Notes under the pieces: model-generated
The model's database searches: none
What the model was told of the DNA's origin: nothing
Seen by the model: only the letters and a program-made list of their open reading frames with translations
In this document: piece after piece, positions 16,646 to 25,321 of the stretch
Numbering within the stretch: position 1 is the first letter of the stretch
Layout of the letters: each line of letters opens with the position of its first letter
Assembly (NCBI GenBank): GCA_016932385.1
Contig: JAFGCY010000004.1
Coordinates: forward strand, 1 to 64,000
DNA length: 64,000 bases
Origin: a bacterium
GTDB taxonomy: Bacteria; 4484-113; JAFGCY01
Reading direction: 5' to 3'
Made by a program: the position numbers and the translations under genes

Positions 16646-17014
16646 GTGAATAAGACACTAGCAGCGATTTCGGTTTTGATCGTGGCGGCCCTGGCAATCG
16701 CTAGCATGGGCTCGTGCAACATGGTCAAGAACATCCCTGGTGCGATCGCCGGCCAGGTCATGGACGCAGCCGGCAACGGCCGCGGCTATGTCGCCGTGCA
16801 GCTGATCGACGTGGAAACCAACCAGCCCCTGTTCGTGGAAAATGCCAACGACGCGGGCAACTACATGTTCCAGGGCGTTGATCCGGGCAAGTACATTCTG
16901 CGCGTGATGACCGTAGGCGGCGGCGAGTTGCCGACTGACGCCAAGGAATTCACCCTCTCCCCCGGCAAAACGGTCACGGTCAACCTGGTTATTCAGGAGC
17001 AGGACCAGTCCTGA
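16646..17014 (+). CDS. Small secreted/lipoprotein with a carboxypeptidase-regulatory-like domain
   Basis: The 122-residue protein starts with a signal segment (LIVAALAIASMGSC, a plausible lipobox with Cys24). A single beta-sandwich module follows: AIAGQVMDAAGNGRGYVAVQ, NDAGNYMFQGVDPGKYILRV and TLSPGKTVTVNLVI. These match the CarboxypepD_reg/Cna-B type. The GTG start follows AGAGGTGA. It resembles the lipoprotein at 13824-14168 in architecture but is not close in sequence. It lies between purM and the flagellar operon; a functional link to either is uncertain. Confidence 0.78.
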   Translation: MNKTLAAISVLIVAALAIASMGSCNMVKNIPGAIAGQVMDAAGNGRGYVAVQLIDVETNQPLFVENANDAGNYMFQGVDPGKYILRVMTVGGGELPTDAKEFTLSPGKTVTVNLVIQEQDQS

Positions 17015-17037
17015 GCAGCTAAATCGTGTTCCGCGGC

Positions 17038-17064
17038 TCAAGCCGGGCCGATCCCTGACGATAA
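17038..17064 (+). promoter_or_regulatory. Candidate sigma28 (FliA)-type promoter of the flagellar hook operon
   Basis: TCAA (17038-17041), 15 bases, then GACGATAA (17057-17064) differ by one base each from the sigma28 consensus TAAA-N15-GCCGATAA. The site lies 26 bases before the first flagellar gene of the cluster. It is a motif match only. Confidence 0.45.
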
Positions 17065-17090
17065 CGTATCTGTTGGGGAGTAACAGACAC

Positions 17091-17855
17091 ATGCGGAGTG
17101 CGCCGCGCGGCGCAGGCGGGTCTTGGCAGGCACCGCCAGGCCGCCTGGCGCGATCGGGCTTCAGCAACGCCGCCCTGGCGGCGCTGATCGGCCTGGTGGC
17201 CCTGGTCGGCCTGTTGGGCCTGATGTCTTCCGGCCAGGTCGACTTCGCTTCGCTGTTCGCCCCCCCGCCCGAAGTCAAGACCGAGAAAGCCAAAAAGAAG
17301 AAAACCGCGCCGCCCGCCCTGGTACCCCCGGAAGCCGTCATCCCCATTGCCCCGGAGATTACGGCACCGGACGCGGCGGAACCGGCGGCGGACCGCTACG
17401 AGCTCGATCCGCAACTCGAACTGGTGCAGGCGCTGGGCCGGATGGACGGCCAAGCCGCCGCGGAGATGCTCTCCTTCACCGCTCCCGAGACCGCGACGCG
17501 GCTGTTGCTGCAGCTGCGCGAGCGCGACCTGGCGCGGATCCTGGAATACGCCCCGGCCGCGGATGCCGCCCAGTGGGTCGAATCGATCGAAGCGGCGGTG
17601 GACCTGGCCGAGGCGCAGCGCCGAACCGCCCTGGCGGCGGCAGCCCAGGCCGAGCCCGCAGCCGATACCGCCGCAGACGCGGCCGCTGAAAACCCTGATG
17701 GCACTCCTCCGGCGACGGAGGCAACCGACGACACCGCCGCGGTGGACTCAACCGAGGACACCGGAGCGACGGCTGAATCAGCTCCCGCCGATGAGGCAGA
17801 GGCGGCGAGCGCCGGCGGCCAACCCGAGCCGCCCCCGGACACGAACACCGCATAA
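17091..17855 (+). CDS. MotE-like flagellar protein with MgtE-N-type domain and disordered tail
   Basis: This 254-residue protein has one TM helix near residues 25-45 (LAALIGLVALVGLLGLM) and a basic linker. An 80-residue helical domain then follows: LVQALGRMDGQAAAEMLSF, ETATRLLLQLRERDLARIL. That spacing matches the MgtE intracellular N/FliG-N-like domain of MotE, a chaperone-like factor acting with the stator or located in fliK-flgD operons. The last 90 residues are Ala/Glu/Thr/Pro-rich and disordered. The ATG at 17091 has GGGGAG 10 bases upstream; an in-frame TTG at 17073 is possible. The fliK gene follows after 46 bases. Confidence 0.7.
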   Translation: MRSAPRGAGGSWQAPPGRLARSGFSNAALAALIGLVALVGLLGLMSSGQVDFASLFAPPPEVKTEKAKKKKTAPPALVPPEAVIPIAPEITAPDAAEPAADRYELDPQLELVQALGRMDGQAAAEMLSFTAPETATRLLLQLRERDLARILEYAPAADAAQWVESIEAAVDLAEAQRRTALAAAAQAEPAADTAADAAAENPDGTPPATEATDDTAAVDSTEDTGATAESAPADEAEAASAGGQPEPPPDTNTA

Positions 17856-17901
17856 CACCGGGCGAAGCCGGTGCCAGATTCTCTGACAAGGAGGTGAGAG
17901 A

Positions 17902-20064
17902 GTGAACGCAATGAATTTATTGGCGCTGATGTTCGCGGCTCCCCCGGCCGCGCAATCAGCTACGCAGGTGGACAACCAGATCCTGCCCGACGGCGGCCAG
18001 TTCAAGCTGCTGCTGGAACAGGGCCTGTTCGCGCTGCCCGCGGCGGAGACAGGTGCGACCACTGCGACGGACATGGCGGACCTGCTGGCCACGGAGCAGC
18101 AGTTGCTGGCCGCGCTGCATGCGGGCCTCGCCACCAGCGAGACAACCCAGGCAACCGGCTCCACAGCAACCACGGGATTGTTGCCGATGCTGGCCTCGCT
18201 GGCCGACACGCTGGACGCCCTCGCGGAGCAGCTACGCCAGGCCTTGGAGGCCGTGCTGCCCACGGGAGCATCCGCCGATGACGCCGGTACGCTCAAGCTG
18301 GCCAGCGCGCAAACGGCCACGCTGACCAGCCTGCAAGAGGCGCTGAGCAACATGCAGGCCACACTCGGCCTTGGCGCGGACGCGGATACCGCTGTCATGG
18401 TGGACGGCGAGTCAACCGACTGGCTGGCCACCCAGCTGCCCGGCGCCTGGCGCGCGGCGATCCGGACGCTCAACGCATTGACCGCCGGCCAAGCCAAGGT
18501 CACGGCCGGCGCGCTGGTCCCGAACGAGGCCCAGCCGGTCTCGACCGGCCTGCCCTGGTCGGTGCGGAGCGCCGTGGTGTCACTGGCGGCCACCACGCGG
18601 ATGCCGGGGCTTCCCCCGGGCGATACCGCGACGGCCGTCCTGGCGACGACCGGCGGATCCGAGCAGTTGCCGGCGAGTATCCAGTGGTTCCAGACCGCCG
18701 GCATCGTCAGCCTGGGCCCGCAGCCGGCGGACCAACCGGCCGGTGAGACCCTGGCCAACGCCGTGGATGTCACCCCGGCCGCCGGTTCCGCCACCCAGCC
18801 GCTGACCACGCAGATCAGCCTGTCCGACGGGACCGAGATCAAGCTGAGCCTGGCCTCGGCCCCGCTGCCGGCCACGTTGAACGTCCAGCAGTACGACGTC
18901 ACGGTCACCTGCGCGGACGAGCCGGCCACGACCTGGCAGGCCCAGCTGACTGTCCAACGCCTGGATTTCGCGGCGCTGCCCCAGGCACCGGGTGCCGAGA
19001 CCGTCCTGGCGGCCACGCCCACGGCCCAGGACTGGACCCAGGTGCTGCCGCAGCAATTCCTGGCCGCGAATCTCGCGGCGACGGATACTTCCGCCACCGG
19101 TCAGCCGTTGGCGGAAATTCTGACGGCGACGACCGGCCTGGCCCAGGCGATTACCAGCCTGCTGGATCCGACGGTCACCGCCAACCTGGAGCAGTCGGCC
19201 CTGACGGCGACGATCGCGGATCCCCAGTCAGCGGACAGCCTGGTCAAGACCGTGGCTGACCCGCTGGTCGCGGCGGCTATCAATCAGTCACCGTCGATCC
19301 TGACCAAGGATCAGCCGGCGCTGAGCGGGAAGTCCGTCGCGCTGGTGGACACCACGACCGCCGAGACGCTGGCCAACGCCGAGCAAAGCACGGGTGGCCA
19401 GTCCAACGCGGCCGCCGATTGGGCGGCGGACCAGGTGCTGGACAACCTGCTGTCGCGCACCGGCCAGCCGGTGCCGGTGGTGGCATCCGACTCGGCCGCC
19501 ACGACGCGGCTGGGAGTCGAGACGGCGACCACCACGTTAGACACCGCCCTGCTCGACCCGTCGATCGTCGTCAACGTACAGCCCACCGTGCCACAGCAGC
19601 TGCAATTCACGGGCACCACGTTCGAGATTTCGCAGTACACGGGCCTGCAGTACCTGGAGCTCGCCGAGCGGATCCAGGAGCAAGTCGCCCAAGCCCGCAG
19701 CGCCGGCAACGGTCTTTACAACGCGCACCTGAACCTGAACCCGCCGTCGCTGGGCAAGATGTTCGTCAACATCTCGGTCCGCGGCGAAGCGGTGGCCCTG
19801 CAGATCGCGGTGGCTTCGACCGTGCCGCGGGAGCAGCTCAAGGACAGCCTGGACGCGTTGCGCCAGAGCCTGGAGGATTCCGGCTTGTACGTCGTGGACC
19901 TGATGGTGGTCGAAGTGGACGGCGATGAGGACCGCAACGGCCAGCAGCAGGCGGACACCCAGGACGATGGTTCCGCCGAGGATCCCGCGGACCAGGTGTC
20001 CAAGTCGGCCCCGGCGGTGCACGACACGGTGCGGACCGTGCCGGCGATCGGCCTGGCCGATTAG
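17902..20064 (+). CDS. fliK: Flagellar hook-length control protein FliK
   Basis: The 720-residue protein has a long, Thr/Ala/Gln-rich, low-complexity N-terminal region typical of FliK rulers. Its conserved C-terminal domain lies at about 575-690: LNLNPPSLGKMFVNISVRG, VALQIAVASTVPREQLKDSL and LRQSLEDSGLYVVDLMVVEV. The LxPxxLGxxxV pattern is the Flg_hook signature (PF02120). FliK is secreted through the flagellar export gate, measures hook length and switches FlhB specificity. The long ruler fits a large hook protein (the FlgE here has 803 residues). A GTG start with a perfect AAGGAGGTGA site precedes it. It is followed by flgD after 21 bases. Confidence 0.9.
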   Translation: MNAMNLLALMFAAPPAAQSATQVDNQILPDGGQFKLLLEQGLFALPAAETGATTATDMADLLATEQQLLAALHAGLATSETTQATGSTATTGLLPMLASLADTLDALAEQLRQALEAVLPTGASADDAGTLKLASAQTATLTSLQEALSNMQATLGLGADADTAVMVDGESTDWLATQLPGAWRAAIRTLNALTAGQAKVTAGALVPNEAQPVSTGLPWSVRSAVVSLAATTRMPGLPPGDTATAVLATTGGSEQLPASIQWFQTAGIVSLGPQPADQPAGETLANAVDVTPAAGSATQPLTTQISLSDGTEIKLSLASAPLPATLNVQQYDVTVTCADEPATTWQAQLTVQRLDFAALPQAPGAETVLAATPTAQDWTQVLPQQFLAANLAATDTSATGQPLAEILTATTGLAQAITSLLDPTVTANLEQSALTATIADPQSADSLVKTVADPLVAAAINQSPSILTKDQPALSGKSVALVDTTTAETLANAEQSTGGQSNAAADWAADQVLDNLLSRTGQPVPVVASDSAATTRLGVETATTTLDTALLDPSIVVNVQPTVPQQLQFTGTTFEISQYTGLQYLELAERIQEQVAQARSAGNGLYNAHLNLNPPSLGKMFVNISVRGEAVALQIAVASTVPREQLKDSLDALRQSLEDSGLYVVDLMVVEVDGDEDRNGQQQADTQDDGSAEDPADQVSKSAPAVHDTVRTVPAIGLAD

Positions 20065-20085
20065 CAGTGAGATAAGGAGCATTTG

Positions 20086-20604
20086 ATGAGCAGTATCAAC
20101 GGAGTCAGCAGCAGCACCTATGTGGACGAGACGCAGAGCAATTCGCAGATCGTCAAGCACGTAGATCCCGAGAACCCGGTGATTGCCCAAACCGCCCAGG
20201 ACTCCAGCCAGAGCTTCATGCAACTGATGATCGCGCAGCTGCAGAACCAGGACCCGATGGACCCGATGGACAGCAACGCCTTCACCCAGCAGCTGGCGGC
20301 GATCAACAGCCTGGAGCAGCTGATCAGCATCAACAGCCTGCTCAAGGAGAGCCTGCAGTCCTCGCAGCTCAGCGAGGCCACGGCCCTGCTGGGCACTTAC
20401 GTGGAGGGCCTGGACGGCGAGAATTCGGTGGTGACGGGCTATGTCGACAACGTGAAAGTTGTCGAGGGCGAAGCCAAGCTGGTCGTCGGCGATAGCATGT
20501 TGGGCCTGGATGAGGTATTTATTATTGATGAGCTCTCGCCGGCCGACGAAGAGTACCTGTACGGACTGACCGGCGGGACGGACACCACCGACGGAGGTGC
20601 ATAG
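20086..20604 (+). CDS. flgD: Flagellar hook assembly (capping) protein FlgD
   Basis: The 172-residue protein has the FlgD N-terminal core with its hallmark FMQLMIAQLQNQDPMDPMDS followed by TQQLAAINSLEQL. FlgD caps the growing hook and promotes polymerisation of FlgE. It is short and lacks the C-terminal FlgD-tudor and Ig-like modules of enteric FlgD; its last 70 residues (LGTYVEGLDGENSVVTGYVD) form a minimal domain. The ATG at 20086 has an AAGGAG site; the preceding TTG is ignored. It is 2 bases from the next gene. Confidence 0.92.
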   Translation: MSSINGVSSSTYVDETQSNSQIVKHVDPENPVIAQTAQDSSQSFMQLMIAQLQNQDPMDPMDSNAFTQQLAAINSLEQLISINSLLKESLQSSQLSEATALLGTYVEGLDGENSVVTGYVDNVKVVEGEAKLVVGDSMLGLDEVFIIDELSPADEEYLYGLTGGTDTTDGGA

Positions 20605-20606
20605 AC

Positions 20607-21011
20607 GTGGTAGATAAGCTGCTGCCGGGTCAACCGATCCAGCCGGTCAGTCCGGCCCAGACCCGGACGGATACGGCACGGACGGATGTTACCCAACCGG
20701 ACGTTGACTTCAGGCAGCTATTGGATGAGACACTGCGGACGGCGGGCGGGGTCAAGTTTTCAGCCCATGCCGTCCGGCGCCTGGAAAGCCGCGGCATCCA
20801 GCTGAGCACGACGGATGTGGCGGCCCTGGAGGCAGCGGTTGACCGTGCGGCGGCCAAGGGCGGGCGCGACAGCCTGATGCTGGCGTCCAATTACGCGATG
20901 GTCGTCAACATTCCCAGCCGCACGGTCGTGACGGCCTTTGACCAGGAGCAACTCCAGGAGAGCGTCGTTACCAACATTGACAGCGCGGTATTCGTAAACG
21001 AGCTTGGCTGA
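20607..21011 (+). CDS. Flagellar operon protein, TIGR02530-like
   Basis: The 134-residue protein contains VKFSAHAVRRLESRGIQLS, then AAKGGRDSLMLASNYAMVV and IPSRTVVTAFDQEQL. This is the pattern of the small TIGR02530 family found between flgD and flgE in Firmicutes, spirochaetes and other phyla. The function is unknown; a role in hook assembly is inferred only from its position. A GTG start with a GGAGGTG site lies at the end of flgD, so translation is coupled. A 175-base structured leader separates it from flgE. Confidence 0.8.
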   Translation: MVDKLLPGQPIQPVSPAQTRTDTARTDVTQPDVDFRQLLDETLRTAGGVKFSAHAVRRLESRGIQLSTTDVAALEAAVDRAAAKGGRDSLMLASNYAMVVNIPSRTVVTAFDQEQLQESVVTNIDSAVFVNELG

Positions 21012-21186
21012 TCCCGCGCGGCGACCAAGCATTTGACAATTGGGAGCGGATGGGCTGGACCCGTCGCCGGCTGGAGGCCGGGACGGGAAGCCTCAGGACC
21101 CACCAACCGACAGCGGTGGGCCGCTCCTCCATGACACGCGCCGCCCAGGCGGCCGTACCATCACACCATTTCATGGAGGATATGTA
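21012..21186 (+). promoter_or_regulatory. Structured leader upstream of flgE (possible riboregulator)
   Basis: GGAGCGG (21043-21049) can pair with CCGCTCC (21121-21127), enclosing two hairpins: CCCGTCGCCGGC with GCCGGGACGGG (about 21060-21087) and CCCACC with GGTGGG (21099-21120). A further GCCGCC/GGCGGC hairpin follows, then GGAGGAT and the start codon. The three-way junction and the segment GACGGGAAGCC faintly recall GEMM-I c-di-GMP riboswitches, but conserved ligand-binding bases are not matched. There is no T-run terminator. It is best called a structured leader of unknown type. Confidence 0.4.
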
Positions 21187-23598
21187 ATGGCAGGAAGTGC
21201 ATTCTTCACTGCAGCCAGCGGCCTGCGCAACCACCAGTTGCGCATCGACGTGGTCGCTAACAATATCGCCAACGTCAATACGACGGGCTACAAGGGCCAA
21301 AGCGTCATCTTCAGCGACGTGCTGAGCCAGACGCTGCGCGGCGCCAGCGCGCCGACCGGCGAGTTGGGCGGTATCAACCCGAAACAGATCGGCCTCGGCA
21401 TGCAGATCGCGGCGATCCACAACATCATGCAGCAGTCCGCGCTGGAGAACACCGCGCGCCAGACCGACTTCGCGATCAACGGCGCCGGCTTCTTCATCCT
21501 GACGGACGGGCAGGAGAACGTTTATACCCGCGCCGGCGACTTCAACGTCGACCGCGACGGCCTGTTGCTCTCGGGCGACGGCCTGCGCGTTCAGGGCTAC
21601 AACCGCCTGAATGCCGAAGGCACGGAGATCGATCCGGGCCAGGGCATCGGCGACATCGTCATCAACTTCGGCAAGAAGCTGGAGGCCCGGCCCTCGACCT
21701 GGCTGACCTACGCCTCCAACCTCAACAGCGCCAGCTTCCGCTACGGCAGCGCCAATAACGAAACGGCCAGCGTCGGCACCACCGGCATCCTGACCTTCGC
21801 CGGCGCGGCCGAGCCGTGGGCGACACTGGTCGGCGACCCGGTCGACGACGATCCGCTGAACTACCCGATCCTCGGCGGCTCGGAGACGCTGGATATCAAC
21901 GGCCAGATCCTGACCCTGCCGCCGGTGGGCATCAACGCCAACGATGCCCAGGAGTACGCGCAGATCGTCGCGGACATGATCAACTTCGACAGCATCTTGA
22001 GTGCGCAGGTCCAGGCCACGGTGGTGGAGAACGACGGCAATTACCAGGTCGTGATCCAGGGCGTCAGCCCCGGCACAACCTTCACGATCGACGCCTCGCT
22101 GGCCCCGCTGACCGGCCTGCCGGGGACATCCACGCTGGTGGAGCCGGCCGAAGAGCCGAGTTCGGCCCTGGTCGGTAACAACACGATCACCGTCACCGAC
22201 GCCAAGGCCGCCACGGACACGACGTCCGTTCCGGTGGGCACGGGCGCCACCAACGCCCCGGCCACCGGCGACACGCTGTACATCAACGGCGTCCAAGTCG
22301 TGCTGGCCGAGACTTACGCCGCGACCAACACCGCGGCCCAGAACGCCGTGATCCTGGCCAACGAGATCAACAACACGCAGGATATCTCGGTGATCGCCAC
22401 GGCGAACCCCAACGGCACGATCACTCTGGCGCATGCCTACCTGGGCCAGCAACAGCAGGCGGATTACACCCTCCGGGCGGCCCCGAACGTGATCGCGGGC
22501 TATGAGGAAGTGGATATCTACATCGACGACTCCGTCTCGGGCGGCGTGATCGCCTCGCGCTGGGGCCTGACCTCGCTGGACGGCTGGGACGCCGTCAACT
22601 CGGTCGCCACGATCGACAATGGCGTCAACGCGATGGCCGAGCTGGTCTTCACACCGGAGGACGGCTCGCAGGCGCTGACGCGCTTCTACGAGGACTGGGC
22701 TTACGTCCCGACGATTCCGCCGACCTTGTTCGCCTCCCCCGCGGACGGCTCACCGGCTCAGAACTACCAGAGCAGCGACCTCGGCAACGTCGAATCGGCG
22801 ATCGAGGGCGCCAGCGCCAGCTTCCCGCTGATGCCGGGCGTCAACATCAGCATCGACGAGCTCTCGGCCGGCCAGGCCAACTTCCGGACCGAGGACGCCT
22901 ACACGCACACCACCAGCCAGCTGGTCTACGACACGCTGGGCAACGCCCATAACCTGACGACGACCTTCACTCACGTCAACGAAAACGAGTGGGACTACGA
23001 GATCTCGCTGCCCGAGGAGCCGAACATCCTGCTGGCCAACACCACCGGCCGCCTGGAGTTCAGCACCGACGGCCTGCTGACCAGCGGCAATCCGGTGCTC
23101 GATGTCGTCTTCACCGCGCCCGGCGCGTCGGAGTCGAGCGTCGAGCTGATTTTCGACGGCAACGGCAATGCCTTAAACGGCATCACCCAGTTCGCCGCGG
23201 CGACGACGACCGCCGCCCGTGAGCAGGACGGCTACGCGATGGGCGTGTTGACCGACTTCGAGGCCGATGCCAGCGGCACGATCATCGCCTATTACGACAA
23301 CGGCCAGCGCCGGCCGATCGCCCAGCTGGCCCTGGCGACGTTCAACAACCCGGAAGGCCTGGACCGCATCGGTTCCACCACCTTCCGCTCGACCACCAAC
23401 TCGGGAGCGGCCGTGCGGCTGCAGCCGGGCACCGGCGGCGCGGGCGCCGTGTTCAACGGCTATATCGAACAATCCAACGTCGACCTGGCGCTGGAGTTCA
23501 CGAGCATGATCATCACGCAACGCGGCCTGCAGGCCAACGGGCGGGTGTTCACCACGCAAGACGAGATCCTAAACGAAATCGTCAACCTGAAACGGTAA
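21187..23598 (+). CDS. flgE: Flagellar hook protein FlgE
   Basis: The 803-residue protein has the N-terminal rod/hook signature AASGLRNHQLRIDVVANNIA then NVNTTGYKGQSVIFSD. A FlgE segment (YTRAGDFNVDRDGLLLSGDG) follows, and a C-terminal coiled-coil motif (NVDLALEFTSMIITQRGLQA) that ends in DEILNEIVNLKR. It polymerises into the universal joint between rod and filament. At about 800 residues it is nearly twice the enteric FlgE, with a long central insert rich in Asn/Thr/Asp (about 180-600) that would form outer hook domains. The ATG has a GGAGGAT site. A terminator follows. Confidence 0.95.
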   Translation: MAGSAFFTAASGLRNHQLRIDVVANNIANVNTTGYKGQSVIFSDVLSQTLRGASAPTGELGGINPKQIGLGMQIAAIHNIMQQSALENTARQTDFAINGAGFFILTDGQENVYTRAGDFNVDRDGLLLSGDGLRVQGYNRLNAEGTEIDPGQGIGDIVINFGKKLEARPSTWLTYASNLNSASFRYGSANNETASVGTTGILTFAGAAEPWATLVGDPVDDDPLNYPILGGSETLDINGQILTLPPVGINANDAQEYAQIVADMINFDSILSAQVQATVVENDGNYQVVIQGVSPGTTFTIDASLAPLTGLPGTSTLVEPAEEPSSALVGNNTITVTDAKAATDTTSVPVGTGATNAPATGDTLYINGVQVVLAETYAATNTAAQNAVILANEINNTQDISVIATANPNGTITLAHAYLGQQQQADYTLRAAPNVIAGYEEVDIYIDDSVSGGVIASRWGLTSLDGWDAVNSVATIDNGVNAMAELVFTPEDGSQALTRFYEDWAYVPTIPPTLFASPADGSPAQNYQSSDLGNVESAIEGASASFPLMPGVNISIDELSAGQANFRTEDAYTHTTSQLVYDTLGNAHNLTTTFTHVNENEWDYEISLPEEPNILLANTTGRLEFSTDGLLTSGNPVLDVVFTAPGASESSVELIFDGNGNALNGITQFAAATTTAAREQDGYAMGVLTDFEADASGTIIAYYDNGQRRPIAQLALATFNNPEGLDRIGSTTFRSTTNSGAAVRLQPGTGGAGAVFNGYIEQSNVDLALEFTSMIITQRGLQANGRVFTTQDEILNEIVNLKR

Positions 23599-23647
23599 TC
23601 CACTCCGCCACCGGCCTGGCCGGTGACGGCTAACTATCACGCACGCA

Positions 23648-23675
23648 GGGGCCGGTCGGCGGACCGGCCCCCTTT
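23648..23675 (+). terminator. Rho-independent terminator of the flagellar operon
   Basis: GGGGCCGGTC pairs with GACCGGCCCC around a short loop and is followed by TTTT. A weaker CACCGGCCTGGCCGGTG hairpin lies about 35 bases earlier. Confidence 0.85.
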
Positions 23676-23698
23676 TGTACATGGTCAAGATTGATCGC

Positions 23699-24496
23699 TC
23701 AGGCGTCCTTGACGCTGTTGACCAACTCCACCCCGTTACTCAGTTCCACCGTGACGGTATCGCCCGCACTCAAGGGTCCGACGCCCGCCGGCGTGCCGGT
23801 GGCAATGATGTCGCCGGCGCAGAGCGTCATGTACCGGCTGAGATAGCTGATCAGGAACGCCAAGCCGAAGGTCAGGTCGGCGATGCTGCCGTGTTGCACC
23901 TGCTCGCCGTTGAGCCGCGTCGTCACCTCCAGCGGCGTGCGTTCCTCGCCCCCCGCGCGTAGCGCCTCGGCCGCCGTGGTGTCGATGAAAGCGCCGCAAG
24001 GGCCGAAGGTATCGCAGCCCTTGCCGCGGGTCCACTGGCCGTCGCCCTTCTGCCAGGTGCGCTCGGTCACGTCGTTGAACGCCGTGATCCCGAGCAGGCA
24101 GTCGAAAGCCTCGGCCTCGGACACCTGGCGGCACTCGCGGCCGATCACCAGGGCGATCTCGCCCTCGTAATCGACGCGCTCGCAGCCGGCCGGGCGCACG
24201 ATCGTCCCACCCGAGGGGATCAAGCAGCTCGGTGGCTTTAAAAAGATCAGCGGCCGTTCCTCGACGGGGGCGTTACCCATTTCCTTGGCGTGGTCGGCGT
24301 AGTTGCGGCCGACGCAGACGATCTTGCTCGGCTTCACCGGCGGCAGCAGCTCGACCTCGGCCAGCGGTTCCTCCGGCCCGGCGTGCTTCAGCTCGAACCG
24401 GTCCGCGCTTAGGCGGACACAGCGCCTAAGCAGCGTGCCATCGACGAGTTCGCCGTAATAATCGGCCTTGCCGACGCGATATCGATAGATGCGCAT
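23699..24496 (-). CDS. Fumarylacetoacetate hydrolase (FAH) family protein
   Basis: The 265-residue protein has an N-terminal accessory region and the FAH core: IVCVGRNYADHAKEMG, then LIFLKPPSCLIPSG, the metal ligands in DYEGEIALVIG, and NDVTERTWQKGDGQWTRGKG. GDIIATGTPAGVGPLSAGDTV closes it. Members hydrolyse or decarboxylate 2-oxo acid intermediates of aromatic or sugar acid catabolism (for example oxaloacetate decarboxylase or acylpyruvase); the substrate is not readable. The length fits the family. The ATG at 24496 has TATGCT ending 6 bases before it, so a leaderless mRNA is likely. It stands alone, convergent with flgE. Confidence 0.92.
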   Translation of the reverse strand: MRIYRYRVGKADYYGELVDGTLLRRCVRLSADRFELKHAGPEEPLAEVELLPPVKPSKIVCVGRNYADHAKEMGNAPVEERPLIFLKPPSCLIPSGGTIVRPAGCERVDYEGEIALVIGRECRQVSEAEAFDCLLGITAFNDVTERTWQKGDGQWTRGKGCDTFGPCGAFIDTTAAEALRAGGEERTPLEVTTRLNGEQVQHGSIADLTFGLAFLISYLSRYMTLCAGDIIATGTPAGVGPLSAGDTVTVELSNGVELVNSVKDA

Positions 24497-24546
24497 GCGG
24501 ATAGCATAGCGGATCGCCGCGCGTGTTGCCGGAGTTTTGCCGCGCT

Positions 24547-25248
24547 TTAATCCGTCAGCGTAATCAGGTCGAAGGCGGCGTCATGCATCACGTCGACGCC
24601 GACCAACGGGCAGAACTCCAACAGCGGCACATAGCTGGCGCCGTCGATCGAGACAACCTTGGTGCTGAGCTGCTGCGCCTGGCCGTCGACCTTGACGCGG
24701 TCGGAGTTCTCCTTGAAGCGCACCTCGACGCCGCGGCGCAGGATCACCACCTCGTAGGTGGCGGAGTCGTAGCTGAGGCTGCCGCCGATCACGTTGACCA
24801 GGTCGCGGGTGGCGACGTACTTCACCCCGTCGCGCTCCTGGATACCGGAGTCGAAACTGACCGGCTGGCCGTTGTAGGTCAGCCCCGCGCCCGCCAGCAC
24901 GTAGCGCTCCTCGATCAGGATGTACTCCGCGGCGTTTTCGTCGCTGAAGCGTAGCGTGGTGCTGTCGCCCGGCTTAAGCGCTGGCTCGAAGACGAACTCG
25001 TGGACGCGCCAGTCGGCGCTCTCGGGATCCGCCGGCGCCAGGTCGACGGTGCTGTAATACACCGCGATCCTCAGCCCCTGGATCTCGCGCTCGGAGACGT
25101 TGGTCACCCGCGCCTCGACGGTGGCCGTGCCCTGCCCGCGCACGGTGCCCTCCACCTCGCCGCCGGTCAGCTCGATCTCGACGTCGCCGGCCCAGGCCGG
25201 CGCGCTCAGGGCCGCCAGCAGCACTGCGATGAGTAATCCTGTCCGCAT
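24547..25248 (-). CDS. Secreted protein with copper-amine-oxidase-N-like stalk domain
   Basis: The 233-residue protein has a signal peptide (LLIAVLLAALSAPAWAG). An Ig-like domain at about 22-125 follows (TATVEARVTNVSEREIQGLR, ALKPGDSTTLRFSDENA). The C-terminal 100 residues repeat YVATRDLVNVIGGSLSYDS and YVPLLEFCPLVGVDV, which resemble PF07833 stalk domains. Such modules bind cell-envelope material in many non-oxidase proteins. The ATG at 25248, with TATAAT ending 6 bases before it, is chosen over a start 25 codons upstream because it gives a clean signal peptide. It is divergent from the PQQ-like gene, with 73 bases between the starts. Confidence 0.78.
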   Translation of the reverse strand: MRTGLLIAVLLAALSAPAWAGDVEIELTGGEVEGTVRGQGTATVEARVTNVSEREIQGLRIAVYYSTVDLAPADPESADWRVHEFVFEPALKPGDSTTLRFSDENAAEYILIEERYVLAGAGLTYNGQPVSFDSGIQERDGVKYVATRDLVNVIGGSLSYDSATYEVVILRRGVEVRFKENSDRVKVDGQAQQLSTKVVSIDGASYVPLLEFCPLVGVDVMHDAAFDLITLTD

Positions 25249-25321
25249 GGCTAGATTATAAGCGCCGGTCTCCCGCCGCGGAAGTCTCCCACGGCCGGCG
25301 CGGTTCTGATAGTATGTACGC

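Noticed and set aside
21033-21062. TTGACA promoter for flgE
   Set aside because: TTGACA at 21034-21039 has no -10-like hexamer 15-18 bases downstream.
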